Positions 16,767 to 24,135 of a stretch of 64,000 nt of DNA are shown here, piece after piece. The notes under the pieces are model-generated. The model did no database searches. It saw only the letters and a program-made list of their open reading frames with translations, and was not told where the DNA came from. The translations under genes and the position numbers were made by a program. This DNA is from Pedobacter psychroterrae (GTDB lineage Bacteria; Bacteroidota; Bacteroidia; Sphingobacteriales; Sphingobacteriaceae), in the NCBI RefSeq assembly GCF_004331695.1, contig NZ_SJSL01000001.1, positions 1,798,001-1,862,000 on the forward strand. The letters are read 5' to 3'. How positions within the stretch are numbered: the stretch's first letter is position 1; every line of letters starts with the position of its first letter.

Positions 16767-17126
16767 TTACTTTATTTCTACCCTTATTAGATACCAGGCC
16801 CACCAGATTAGCACAAATTGCAAAGGCAATCTGATATATGCCATTAATTTACTGCCTATTGCGGGTTTATCTTTGAATACATCCGACAAATGGAAGGGGA
16901 GAAAGAAGATCATCAAGCCAAATAATACCATGGCTGAGCTTGTTCTATACTTCGGAAATAATAGCGCAAATCCGATCATAAATTCTAACAAACCAAAGAC
17001 GTAATTTACAGTTAACAGTGGTAGCCATTTTGGGATGAAGGATTTGTAGAATCGTGGGTTGAAAATGTGATTCAGTCCCGCTACCATCATTATAGCGCTG
17101 TAGGTATATAAGAGGAATAATTTCAA
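16767..17126 (-). CDS. DoxX-like small membrane protein
   Basis: 119 residues if translation starts at the TTG at 17126 (first residues MKLFLLYTYSAIMMVAGLNH), which matches the usual length and N-terminus of the family; no in-frame ATG is available until a tandem pair inside the first helix, and the frame further upstream runs into the divergent gene. Four hydrophobic helices are visible, with the family pattern GLNHIFNPRFYKSFIPKWLP after the first. DoxX-like proteins are linked to redox or sulfur metabolism in some species, but the function here is unknown. A near-consensus box (TATATTTA on the minus strand, 17144-17151) precedes the start. Confidence 0.65.
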   Translation of the reverse strand: MKLFLLYTYSAIMMVAGLNHIFNPRFYKSFIPKWLPLLTVNYVFGLLEFMIGFALLFPKYRTSSAMVLFGLMIFFLPFHLSDVFKDKPAIGSKLMAYIRLPLQFVLIWWAWYLIRVEIK

Positions 17127-17172
17127 GGTGAGTATGTAAAGAGTAAATATACGGAAAGTAAATGTGATAAAG

Positions 17173-17180
17173 TATATTTG
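17173..17180 (+). promoter_or_regulatory. -7 box (TATATTTG) directly before the YdeI-like gene
   Basis: An exact TAnnTTTG box separated by only three bases from the ATG at 17184. With the usual spacing, transcription would begin at or next to the start codon, giving a leaderless mRNA. Confidence 0.5.
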
Positions 17181-17183
17181 AAT

Positions 17184-17702
17184 ATGCAGACGGAAGGTTT
17201 CAATAAATACAGTTTCAAGGCTGAGCTCCAAATTGTTGGGATCAATCCATATGTTTTTCTTCCTGAAGATATCTTATTAGCAGTTTTCATACAGGCAGGA
17301 AGGAACAAAAGTCCGATTCCTGTTAGTGGTACGGTGAACGGTAAACCTTATAGGCAAACCCTGGTGAGATATCAGGGCGCATGGCGGTTGTACATCAATT
17401 TATTGATGCTTGACAACTCGCCCAAAAGAATAGGCGAAATAATAGAAGTTGGTATCGCTTATGACCCGATTGCGAGAGCATTTACTGCCCATCCCGCGCT
17501 AACAAAAGCACTTGAGCGACACGTCCAGGCAAAAGATGTATTTGATGGCCTGACACCCTCGCTCAAGAACGAGATAATCAAATACATCAACAATTTAAAA
17601 ACAGATGAGAGTGTAAACAAGAATGTAGATAAAGCGATTGATTTCTTGTTAGGCAAAGGGCGGTTTGTAGGACGGGATCCTTTGCAGCACAATACAAAAT
17701 AG
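17184..17702 (+). CDS. YdeI/OmdA-type protein (DUF1905 plus OmdA domains)
   Basis: 172 residues. The N-terminal part (YSFKAELQIVGINPYVFLPED, then IPVSGTVNGKPYRQTL) matches the DUF1905 beta-barrel; the C-terminal part (ALERHVQAKDVFDGLTPSLKNEIIKYINN then a Lys/Asp-rich tail with AIDFLLGKGRF) matches the OmdA or bacteriocin-protection domain that follows it in many Bacteroidota. The exact biochemical role is unknown. It is divergent to the DoxX-like gene, with about 57 bp between the starts. The TTG at 17178 is inside the promoter box and is not taken as the start. Confidence 0.8.
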   Translation: MQTEGFNKYSFKAELQIVGINPYVFLPEDILLAVFIQAGRNKSPIPVSGTVNGKPYRQTLVRYQGAWRLYINLLMLDNSPKRIGEIIEVGIAYDPIARAFTAHPALTKALERHVQAKDVFDGLTPSLKNEIIKYINNLKTDESVNKNVDKAIDFLLGKGRFVGRDPLQHNTK

Positions 17703-17736
17703 AGGAAAACTGGCAGCAGCAATTGACAAGAATGCA

Positions 17737-17865
17737 TTATTGCTGTTTGGCTGAGCTTAGCCAAATGAGGTTGTTATGGGAGAAGCTGTACACATCCCTC
17801 CACCTGGTTGCTCCTCCCCGGCAGGAGGAGGTTAAAAGTTTATTCTTTTTATCCAATGTTACATC
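17737..17865 (-). pseudogene. Truncated duplicate of the XAC2610-like gene 3' end
   Basis: On the minus strand the last 42 codons of the gene at 12259-13083 recur with a few substitutions (DVTLDKKNKLL, SSCRGGAT, YSFSHNNLIWL, SAKQQ then stop at 17737-17739). Upstream of the homology the frame continues without relation to the intact gene and meets a TGA near 17936; no start codon is present. This is a gene remnant left by duplication and deletion or by recombination between paralogues. Confidence 0.75.
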
Positions 17866-18031
17866 ATCCGTTTCGCTATTGGTTTCGATGGATTCTTGCG
17901 GGAATTGTTTAAGTACCGGAATCTTGAAGAATAATGCTCAAAAAAATATTTTGAGAGTGTTTTATTAGGTAAAATATAATTCTAATTTTTAGGATTTTTT
18001 GAAATAAAATTCTTTATCTTAAAAATTTGAT

Positions 18032-18039
18032 TATCTTTG
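18032..18039 (+). promoter_or_regulatory. -7 box (TATCTTTG) of the cold-shock gene
   Basis: An exact TAnnTTTG box 22 bp before the ATG at 18062. The stretch 18031-18047 matches 16 of 17 bases of the hipB promoter region at 15105-15121, including GGATATAAT. Confidence 0.6.
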
Positions 18040-18061
18040 GATATAATTTAAATAAAATACA

Positions 18062-18253
18062 ATGCAATTAGGAACAGTAAAATTTTTCAATGAGACAAAA
18101 GGTTTTGGATTTATCGTACCAGCGAATGGTGATAGCGAAATCTTTGTTCATTCTTCTGGTTTAATGGATAACATTCGTGAGAATGATTCAGTAAGCTATG
18201 ACATCGAGCAGGGTAAAAAAGGCTTGAACGCAATTAATGTTAAGATCAGCTAA
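18062..18253 (+). CDS. Cold-shock domain protein, CspA family
   Basis: 63 residues, a complete single cold-shock domain. RNP1 is KGFGFI (residues 13-18) and RNP2 is IFVHSS (27-32), with the expected aromatic residues for single-stranded RNA/DNA binding. Proteins of this family act as RNA chaperones in the cytoplasm during cold or growth transitions. The 22-bp leader predicted from the -7 box is much shorter than the long thermosensing leader of E. coli cspA, so regulation probably differs. A strong terminator follows at 18279-18308, so this is a monocistronic gene. Confidence 0.93.
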   Translation: MQLGTVKFFNETKGFGFIVPANGDSEIFVHSSGLMDNIRENDSVSYDIEQGKKGLNAINVKIS

Positions 18254-18278
18254 TTAGATTTCCTTCATAATTGAATAG

Positions 18279-18308
18279 ACACCTGCCTTTTGGCAGGTGT
18301 TTTTTTTT
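18279..18308 (+). terminator. Rho-independent terminator of the cold-shock gene
   Basis: A perfect 9-bp stem ACACCTGCC/GGCAGGTGT closes a TTTT loop and is followed by eight T residues. It begins 25 bp after the stop codon. Confidence 0.9.
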
Positions 18309-18348
18309 ACCGGCATTGGCCTGCTCTGGATTTCAGGCCAGAGTCAAC

Positions 18349-18876
18349 CTAGTTGGTGATATATTTGGATGAAATCAATAATAGCAGGGTGCGGTCTGCT
18401 TTTGCTTCTTCGTAATTTTCTTTGAGAAGCTGGCTGATGTGTTTGTTTTTCAGTCTTACTGCAGCCATCTGCAGTATTTGAAAAGAGGCCATTTCAACAC
18501 TTTCGATGTTCTGTAGGTAAAAAATGATGGAAAGATCGCGGAGCTCGGCTTCTCCCCGTTGCTCGTTAATGGCTTCAAATGCATCCTGAATCATTCCGGT
18601 TAGTCCATGGATGCTTCCTTTGGATACCTCTGCATCTAAGAGGGAATAAATAACCTCCATTCTGGCAATCTGCTTTTCGACATCCTCTACAGTTTCGATT
18701 ATCGCATTTTTCAGGTCGGCGAATTCAACCTCTTCAGCAATTCCGGGCAGTTTGGAAACGAGGTGCAATTTGGCACCGTAAATGCGGTCAAGGTGTTTGA
18801 TAAAGAATATTTTTAGCTTTTCAGAACCTAGTTTTATCCTTTTCCAGGAGCGGTGTTTGTCAGGTTGTTCAGTCAT
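18349..18876 (-). CDS. DUF892 (YciF/YciE-like) ferritin-fold stress protein
   Basis: 175 residues. The segment KLKIFFIKHLDRIYGAKLHLVSKLPGIAEE (read in parts) is the usual DUF892 opening helix, followed by helices with the ferritin-like pattern (VEKQIARMEVIYSLL, IESVEMASFQILQMAA). E. coli YciF and its relatives are stress-induced, and structural work shows a ferritin-like four-helix fold. Some metal-ligand positions of canonical members (Glu/His pairs) are not obvious here. It is the last gene of a minus-strand cluster 17 bp after a single-domain response regulator, so stress control is likely. Confidence 0.8.
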   Translation of the reverse strand: MTEQPDKHRSWKRIKLGSEKLKIFFIKHLDRIYGAKLHLVSKLPGIAEEVEFADLKNAIIETVEDVEKQIARMEVIYSLLDAEVSKGSIHGLTGMIQDAFEAINEQRGEAELRDLSIIFYLQNIESVEMASFQILQMAAVRLKNKHISQLLKENYEEAKADRTLLLLISSKYITN

Positions 18877-18893
18877 GGCGGTTTATTGTACCA

Positions 18894-19256
18894 CTAAGGT
18901 ATGAATTCTTTCACTTTTGCTAAAAGATTCTCGATGTCAAACGGTTTGTTGACGTAGCCATTGGCTCCGCAGCTTTCGGCTAGTTCAGGAACATTGATTT
19001 CAGCTGACACCAGTAAGACGGGTATTGCTTCCAATTCCAGCTCGTTCTTGATTTCTGCACAGATCTGCGCACCTGTTTTGGGAAATCCGATAATCCTCAC
19101 ATCCAGCAGGATCAGGTCCGGATGCAGGATTTTTATGTGCTCTATTGTGGTACCGCTTTGGTATAAAATAGTTTCGTAGCCCTCTTCTACGAATATGATA
19201 TCTAAAATAGACAGGATATCCGGGTCATCGTCAATCACTAATATCCGTTTCGCCAT
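18894..19256 (-). CDS. Single-domain response regulator (CheY-like)
   Basis: 120 residues consisting only of a receiver domain: acidic cluster in VIDDDPD, phosphoacceptor Asp in LLDVRI (about residue 53), Ser in LLVSAEI, and Lys in NKPF (about 104). No output domain is attached. It lies 56 bp after a PAS-AraC regulator gene and 17 bp before a DUF892 gene on the same strand. A stress phosphorelay is plausible, but no cognate histidine kinase is adjacent; one could be encoded elsewhere, for example the kinases at 5-12 kb. Confidence 0.88.
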   Translation of the reverse strand: MAKRILVIDDDPDILSILDIIFVEEGYETILYQSGTTIEHIKILHPDLILLDVRIIGFPKTGAQICAEIKNELELEAIPVLLVSAEINVPELAESCGANGYVNKPFDIENLLAKVKEFIP

Positions 19257-19312
19257 TTGGTTTTTGATGTGTTTAGGTTTTGTTACAAGTTAATTATTGT
19301 CCTCATTAGTTT

Positions 19313-20149
19313 TTAGATCAAATCGGATACATGGATGCCATATACCTCCCTGAATAGTTTGCTGAAATGGCTTCTGGAGCTGTAGCCGGCGATGTTGGAT
19401 ATCTCTTTGATCGTTCCGTATTTCCCGGATGCTATTGCCTCCCAGGCCAGCTGCAGGCGGATCACACGCACCAGCTTGTTTGGGGTAATACCCAGAATCC
19501 GATCCACATGTCTGAAAAGTTGACGCTGGCTTAATGCGAGTTCATCACTGATGATATTCAGGCTTAGATCCAGTTTACCTGCACGCTTTCTGACAATTGT
19601 CTCAAAATTGTCCAGCCAGATTTGATCCGAAAGGGTAGGCCCCTCAGCCCGGCTTTCACTTATATCGAGCTTAGGGCGGGTTGAACTTGATGGAAGGGGG
19701 AGTTTGGTGACTTTTTTAAATCGTTTTTTATGGTCTTCGTTGATCATTCCAAGTATGGAGGAAATGCGGTCATATTCCTCCACATGCTTTCTGAAAGTAA
19801 TGTTTTTGGCAATCCCAAAAATGAGCTGATCACGCATGACCGGTACAGATGTCCAGGAGAGCCACACGATGGTGCCGTCCTTGGCCAGGTACCTGTTTTC
19901 AAAATTCAGCAGGGATTGTCCTTTAGTCAGTTCAGCCCGCTTTTGAGCGGTTAATTCCTGGTCATCGGAATGTATCAGATTAGCAATAGGAATTGCATAC
20001 AGCTCATCGTCGGTATACCCGAGCGTTTTAGCAACCGCCGGGTTTATTTTTTTAAAATAGCCGTCGAAACCTGTGATGCACAGTAGATCAGGTGCGATCT
20101 GGAAAAAATATTCCAAATCAAAAGTCTTATGAGAAGCTAACTTCTCCAT
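19313..20149 (-). CDS. PAS-domain AraC-family transcriptional regulator
   Basis: 278 residues. A PAS domain covers about residues 10-125 (FFQIAPDLLCITGFDGYFKKINPAV, then LGYTDDEL, then a PAC-like LAKDGTIVWLSWTSVPV). The C-terminal 85 residues hold the two AraC helix-turn-helix motifs (LSLNIISDELALSQRQLFRHVDRI and IKEISNIAGYSSRSHFSKLFREVYG, read in parts). This domain pair, seen in Bacteroidota, joins small-molecule or redox sensing directly to DNA binding. It heads the PAS-AraC, response regulator, DUF892 cluster. The ligand is unknown; no cofactor-binding Cys or His stands out. Confidence 0.85.
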   Translation of the reverse strand: MEKLASHKTFDLEYFFQIAPDLLCITGFDGYFKKINPAVAKTLGYTDDELYAIPIANLIHSDDQELTAQKRAELTKGQSLLNFENRYLAKDGTIVWLSWTSVPVMRDQLIFGIAKNITFRKHVEEYDRISSILGMINEDHKKRFKKVTKLPLPSSSTRPKLDISESRAEGPTLSDQIWLDNFETIVRKRAGKLDLSLNIISDELALSQRQLFRHVDRILGITPNKLVRVIRLQLAWEAIASGKYGTIKEISNIAGYSSRSHFSKLFREVYGIHVSDLI

Positions 20150-20668
20150 CGCAAATCCGTTTTCTTCATATTCATCCCTGCTAATTTTTTATCACCTCTA
20201 CGATTAACCCCAATGCAAATTTTGCCTAAATTGTTTTTAATTAATACCATGCATGTTGATTATGTCAATTTTGAACACATTTTTGGCAGTTTTGTGAGCA
20301 AGTTTTAGCCATTGGGCTGACCGTTACTGGCCATAGGCTTGCAGCCCGAGTATGCGCTGGGTTTTCTGGTCTTTGATTCCATAACATCTGGCGGATTCAG
20401 AAAAGCCTAATCCCTGGATTTGCGGCAATATGTACCACATCCAATGTGTTTTTTCTTATTGGGTTAGAACTCCATAACCATTTTTGAGATGATTGGTTTT
20501 CGCCGGGCGGGGAAATGTTAGGTTAAGCGCAGCTATTCACTAATCGGTAAAATTCTCGCAATTTTATATTTAAAAGATATGATTCAACTATTAAGCCAAA
20601 TCGGTAAGGTTGAGCAGCAAGATGGATGCTGACAGGAGCGTTGCTTTAATTTTCATAGGGTATTTTTA
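20150..20668. other. 519-bp intergenic region without a recognisable gene
   Basis: The region separates the PAS-AraC gene from the OmpA lipoprotein gene, both on the minus strand. The first 130 bp next to the PAS-AraC start are AT-rich and should contain its promoter. I found no open frame with codon structure, no strong hairpin and no repeat in the rest; the about 60 bp nearest 20668 should hold the end of the lipoprotein transcript. Confidence 0.4.
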
Positions 20669-21727
20669 TTATTCTTTTACCAGTTCTACTCTTCTGTTCT
20701 TTGCCATATTGGCTTCGCTGTCATTGGCTACAAGCGGGCGCTCGGCGCCGAATCCTGCGGCGGTGAGTCTGCTGGCTGAAATGCCATTGCTGGTTAAGAA
20801 TTTCAAAATGGTGTTTGCCCGATCAGTAGATAGCTTTTTATTGTGATCGCCAGAACCTGCATTGTCTGTGTGTCCTTCAATGGCAATTTTAAGATCGGCA
20901 TTACCTTTCATTAGCGACAGGATTTCATCCAGTACTTTTTGGCCTTCGGGCTGCAAGGTTGATTTATCGATATCAAAGTTGATGTTCAGGATGGCTTTTC
21001 CGTTAGCGTCGATGTCTTTTTTCATTTGAACTGCTGTTGGTGCTTTGATGGTTTGCTCGAAAGCAGCCAGCTCTACCACGCCAACTTCTCCACTGGCTGA
21101 ATTGGAATACACCTGGAACATGATTTTGCCTTTGGAATGGTTCAATGCATACATCCGAACCGGGTCATTGTAAGGGTCACCAACAATATGATTATAAATA
21201 GACATGTCGTCCTCTTTATTTAAAAATTCCTTCTGGGCTTGAGTGACTTTAAGCTTGCCCAGCAATTTTGCGTCGATACTTTGCATGTATTTATCTACGC
21301 TGCTGTCAAAACTGTATTGGTTCCAGTCTCCTTCTCTTTCCTTCATTTTGAAAACAAGCTTGGCAACTTTTCCCTCTGCGTTGTAAAAGGACGCTCCGGT
21401 AAACATGATCAGTTTATTGAAGTCCTTCATCTCTGAATAACCGGTTTTAGACTCATTCGATCTTCCTTTATCTGTTATGATAAAGCCTGAAGGAGCAGTC
21501 AGGAATGGAAATGCGCCGATCTCTGCATTGGATTGTGGAACGGTACTCCAGTCAAAATCTTTAAATGATTCTGTGCTCCCCGCAGGTTGATCTGCTGGGA
21601 TTTCTGTTGTTGTTGCGAGGGTGTCCGCATTAGTTTCTTCTTTCTTTTCCCCAGATCCACAGCTGGTAATCGTAGCAGTAATGGTTAAGGCAAAAAATAA
21701 AACTCCAAGGGTAGTGTTTGTTTTCAT
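20669..21727 (-). CDS. OmpA-family outer-membrane lipoprotein
   Basis: 352 residues. The signal ends in the lipobox TSCGSG (Cys at about 23), so the mature protein is lipid-anchored. A middle domain of about 200 residues has no recognised family. The C-terminal OmpA-like peptidoglycan-binding domain is clear: FDIDKSTLQPEG, then AIEGHTDNAGSGDHN, then LSTDRANTILKFL and NRRVEL, with the Asp in HTDN and the Arg in NRR that contact diaminopimelate in this family. It probably ties the outer membrane to peptidoglycan. It is a single gene with its own promoter region. Confidence 0.88.
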   Translation of the reverse strand: MKTNTTLGVLFFALTITATITSCGSGEKKEETNADTLATTTEIPADQPAGSTESFKDFDWSTVPQSNAEIGAFPFLTAPSGFIITDKGRSNESKTGYSEMKDFNKLIMFTGASFYNAEGKVAKLVFKMKEREGDWNQYSFDSSVDKYMQSIDAKLLGKLKVTQAQKEFLNKEDDMSIYNHIVGDPYNDPVRMYALNHSKGKIMFQVYSNSASGEVGVVELAAFEQTIKAPTAVQMKKDIDANGKAILNINFDIDKSTLQPEGQKVLDEILSLMKGNADLKIAIEGHTDNAGSGDHNKKLSTDRANTILKFLTSNGISASRLTAAGFGAERPLVANDSEANMAKNRRVELVKE

Positions 21728-21888
21728 AGGTGGTTTTTTTTCTAAGTAACAAAAACTAAACCATAAAAGCCCAGTAAACCCCTGTTTAAAATGGCAAGTG
21801 CTGTGGAAAAAATTCCGAAAGTTTGCGTAAATCTTTACTTATATTGCTTTATGAAGAAACGTCTTGATGATAAAATACAAGAAATAGC

Positions 21889-22065
21889 ATGTCTGGCAAG
21901 GATCAGCTAGCAAAGGTCAGTCCGGGGAGGCGGTCGGACAAAAATAATCAGCAGAAAGCTACACACTGGATTGAGAAATTTAGCAGTGCGATTACAGCAG
22001 CTGCAAAAGCTAATAAATCCAATACAAAGTCAAAAATCAACCACAACGAATCACACGATGATTGA
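21889..22065 (+). CDS. Possible small basic protein of 58 residues
   Basis: An ATG-to-TGA frame rich in Lys, Asn, Gln and Ala (MSGKDQLAKV at the start; central KFSSAITAAAKANKSN) lies in the 445-bp gap between two minus-strand genes. A second short frame (21851-21910, 19 residues starting MKKRLDDK) overlaps its start. The amphipathic, polar composition is not obviously random, but there is no domain, promoter box or clear ribosome site that I can point to. Real gene or chance frame cannot be decided from sequence alone. Confidence 0.3.
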   Translation: MSGKDQLAKVSPGRRSDKNNQQKATHWIEKFSSAITAAAKANKSNTKSKINHNESHDD

Positions 22066-22171
22066 AACTCTCAGCCGATCTTATCCCGATATACCCGCTA
22101 GTGAGATATTCCCTTCAATATGTAGTTAGCCCATGCAATGAGAATACCAGTACGGTCTATCCTGGACTGGT

Positions 22172-22981
22172 TTAGTACAAACGGATCAGCAAGGCAGGGT
22201 CATCGGTATATATCCTGTCTAAACCCAGGTCGATCATTTCCAGTAAGGTCGCTTTGTCACTAACTGTCCAGGTTCCCACCTTTAGGCCGGCCGCTTTGAC
22301 CTGGCGTACTTTTTCTGCTGTGATGCCTTTGTAATTGATGACCAGGGTCTCAAAGCCTTTTTCCTTGGCTGTAAGGATATCTTCAGTGATATTGGTCTCT
22401 GGCCCGCGGTCCCAGAAAACAGGGATTTTTGGGGCGAGCTGTTTTACCTGGGACATGTATTTTAGGCTTGCGTCGTTGAAGCCCACCATGTGTTCAGCAC
22501 TCAGTTCCCTAACGATTTTAATGGCATCGGCCACGCAATCGGCCTTTGGTTGGATGGAAAGTTTTACCGCTTTTTGCTTTAAGATCAGTTTGATGGCATC
22601 GCTGAGCAGGGGCATTTTTTCAGGCGGGCACTGCGTTTCAGTCAGGCCTTTTGATTTGCGGAATGCTGTTGCTATGTCCAATTCTTGTAGCTGCTTATAG
22701 GTGGATTCTGTAATGATCAGGTTTTTGTCTGCTGCCCGTCCGGTTGCGCCGTCGTGGGAAACTACGATTTGCCCGTCTTTGGTTTTGTGGATGTCCAGTT
22801 CTACCCAGTCTGCGCCGGCATTGATTCCCGTCTGGAATGCGGTCAGGGTGTTTTCCGGGTAAGCTGCGGAGAAACCGCGGTGTGCTGTTACGCCCTTAAC
22901 AGGAGTGAGCTCCTGAGCAGTGGCGGAAAGGGAAACTGTATATAGTATCAAAAGCGCGCTGAATATTTTGGAAACAATCAT
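22172..22981 (-). CDS. Secreted glycerophosphodiester phosphodiesterase family protein
   Basis: 269 residues from ATG 22981 with a Sec signal (MIVSKIFSALLILYTVSLSATAQ). The GDPD signature is intact: THRG-type HRGFSAAYPENT with catalytic His and Arg, then ELDIHKTKDGQIVVSHD carrying metal-binding Glu/Asp and the second His, and a C-terminal VGTWTVSD segment. The family hydrolyses glycerophosphodiesters to glycerol-3-phosphate and an alcohol in the periplasm, supplying phosphate and carbon. An in-frame TTG at 22987 is part of the promoter box at 22985-22992, so the ATG is preferred. It is monocistronic. Confidence 0.85.
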   Translation of the reverse strand: MIVSKIFSALLILYTVSLSATAQELTPVKGVTAHRGFSAAYPENTLTAFQTGINAGADWVELDIHKTKDGQIVVSHDGATGRAADKNLIITESTYKQLQELDIATAFRKSKGLTETQCPPEKMPLLSDAIKLILKQKAVKLSIQPKADCVADAIKIVRELSAEHMVGFNDASLKYMSQVKQLAPKIPVFWDRGPETNITEDILTAKEKGFETLVINYKGITAEKVRQVKAAGLKVGTWTVSDKATLLEMIDLGLDRIYTDDPALLIRLY

Positions 22982-22984
22982 GGC

Positions 22985-22992
22985 CAAATTTA
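22985..22992 (-). promoter_or_regulatory. -7 box (TAAATTTG) directly before the GDPD gene
   Basis: An exact TAnnTTTG box on the minus strand, three bases (GCC) before the ATG at 22981. The same TTTG-GCC-ATG arrangement occurs at guaA. It suggests a leaderless or nearly leaderless transcript. Confidence 0.5.
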
Positions 22993-23393
22993 CGGCTGTT
23001 ATGTTAAGTTAATGGGTATAAAAGATTATTCCAGACCCCTCGCTATAAAAATTGATGATAATGAAAAGCCATGATGGATGTCAGGGCTTTTTTCTTTTTA
23101 AGCTCGGCTTATTTTCAGCCGCCCGGAAAAGGTGTCTTCGGGGGATCTGTTATCGGTGCTTGAATCTTTCAACGCAGGTGTATCGCGGCGGAGGTAGGCA
23201 GTGATGAAAAAATGGTTTTTTATCTTACTCTTTTGTCAGGGAATAGATAGCGTAAAAATAAGGAATAATTGGTTAGAATGCGGGGAGCTGCTGTTATGGC
23301 ACTCTCCGTTTCTTTTCTTTCCGGAGAAGCAAAAAATTGTATAAGAATAATATAAAAAAGATAAACAAATAAATAATTAAAAATCAGAATATT
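22993..23393. other. 401-bp intergenic region with one terminator-like hairpin
   Basis: It lies between the divergent GDPD gene and a small plus-strand gene. The only structure is a hairpin at 23064-23091 (AAAAGCC/GGCTTTT, 14-nt loop, then T-rich on the plus strand). No gene that would need a plus-strand terminator precedes it, so it may end a short unannotated transcript or be accidental. The 60 bp before 23393 are very AT-rich. Confidence 0.35.
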
Positions 23394-23705
23394 TTGGAGA
23401 ATCAATTTCAGGCGATCGGGATGCTGATTAATGACTTAAGAAAAGGACGTAATTTACTGACAAAGGGAATAATAGAAGATCTGCGGGAAAACTTCAAGGA
23501 AATCCTGATGCAGCTGGGTTATGCCTGGTATAGGAAAGTGGAATGGCTGGATTATTTATTAGATTTTCATATGGCCGAAGCGGAAAGGCTTCGTGGCTTT
23601 GTAGTGCATGAAGAAGGGAAAGACTATCCTTCTATCAGGGCTGTATTGTATGAGGAGTTTACCGCACTCATAGCAAGAATAGATCTGATGGTCAACGGGG
23701 GATAA
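23394..23705 (+). CDS. Conserved-looking hypothetical protein of about 103 residues
   Basis: The frame can begin at TTG 23394 (MENQFQAIGMLINDLRKGRN) or ATG 23421 (MLINDLRKGRN). The predicted protein is largely alpha-helical, charged, without signal or membrane segment, with several aromatic residues (GYAWYRKVEWLDYLLDFHMAEAERL, read in parts). I do not recognise the family. It precedes a BRO-family phage-gene remnant by 70 bp and could belong to the same acquired segment. It is called a gene because of length and coherent composition. Confidence 0.5.
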   Translation: MENQFQAIGMLINDLRKGRNLLTKGIIEDLRENFKEILMQLGYAWYRKVEWLDYLLDFHMAEAERLRGFVVHEEGKDYPSIRAVLYEEFTALIARIDLMVNGG

Positions 23706-23775
23706 GCAGGCGAACCTGGAAGACTTGATGTAATGGTTTTGGCTATGGAAGATTATATGTCGCAGACTACCATGA

Positions 23776-23958
23776 CTGGCAGAGAGATTTCCTTTGAACT
23801 GGGTGTGCAAGCGAATCCGCTCGGAATGGAGCGAAACTGACAAGAAATGGTATTTTTCTGTAATCGATGTTATTGAGGTTTTAACGGAGAGTTCTGTACC
23901 TAAACGGTATTGGAGTGATTTGAAAAACAAGCTTCAGAATGAGAGATATTTACCGTAA
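23776..23958 (+). pseudogene. N-terminal remnant of a BRO-family (phage antirepressor-like) gene
   Basis: The frame ending at TAA 23956-23958 encodes IRSEWSETDKKWYFSVIDVI followed by EVLTESSVPKRYWSDLKNKL, the typical opening of Bacteroidota BRO-N domain proteins, which are usually about 270 residues or more. Here it stops after about 55 residues, and no ATG precedes the domain in frame (a TGA lies at 23773-23775). Loss of both ends shows a decayed gene. It is the only phage-type trace in the region. Confidence 0.65.
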
Positions 23959-24135
23959 TGAGGGTGGCATCACGGCAACGATTGCGTAAATATATCAGTC
24001 ATGACCTGCACTTTTTCAAACCGTTCTTTGTATAATTGCTTTGACCAAATAGTCATCTTTACGCCGGAACTGATGTCCCTATTCAGTTCGGCTTCGAATT
24101 TATCTTCGTTCATACAATCGTAATCATATACTAAA

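Noticed and set aside
16767-17231. Extended DoxX-like protein starting at 17231
   Set aside because: It would overlap the divergent YdeI-like gene and add about 35 residues not typical of the family; the start at 17126 is preferred.
19635-19650. A third GGCCCCT-containing stretch resembling the hipBA flanking repeat
   Set aside because: Only about seven bases match and it lies within the PAS-AraC coding sequence, so it is taken as chance.
23064-23091. Hairpin with T-rich flank considered as the terminator of a small RNA gene
   Set aside because: No promoter box at a fitting distance and no conserved-looking transcript body is visible; it is reported only as part of the intergenic description.
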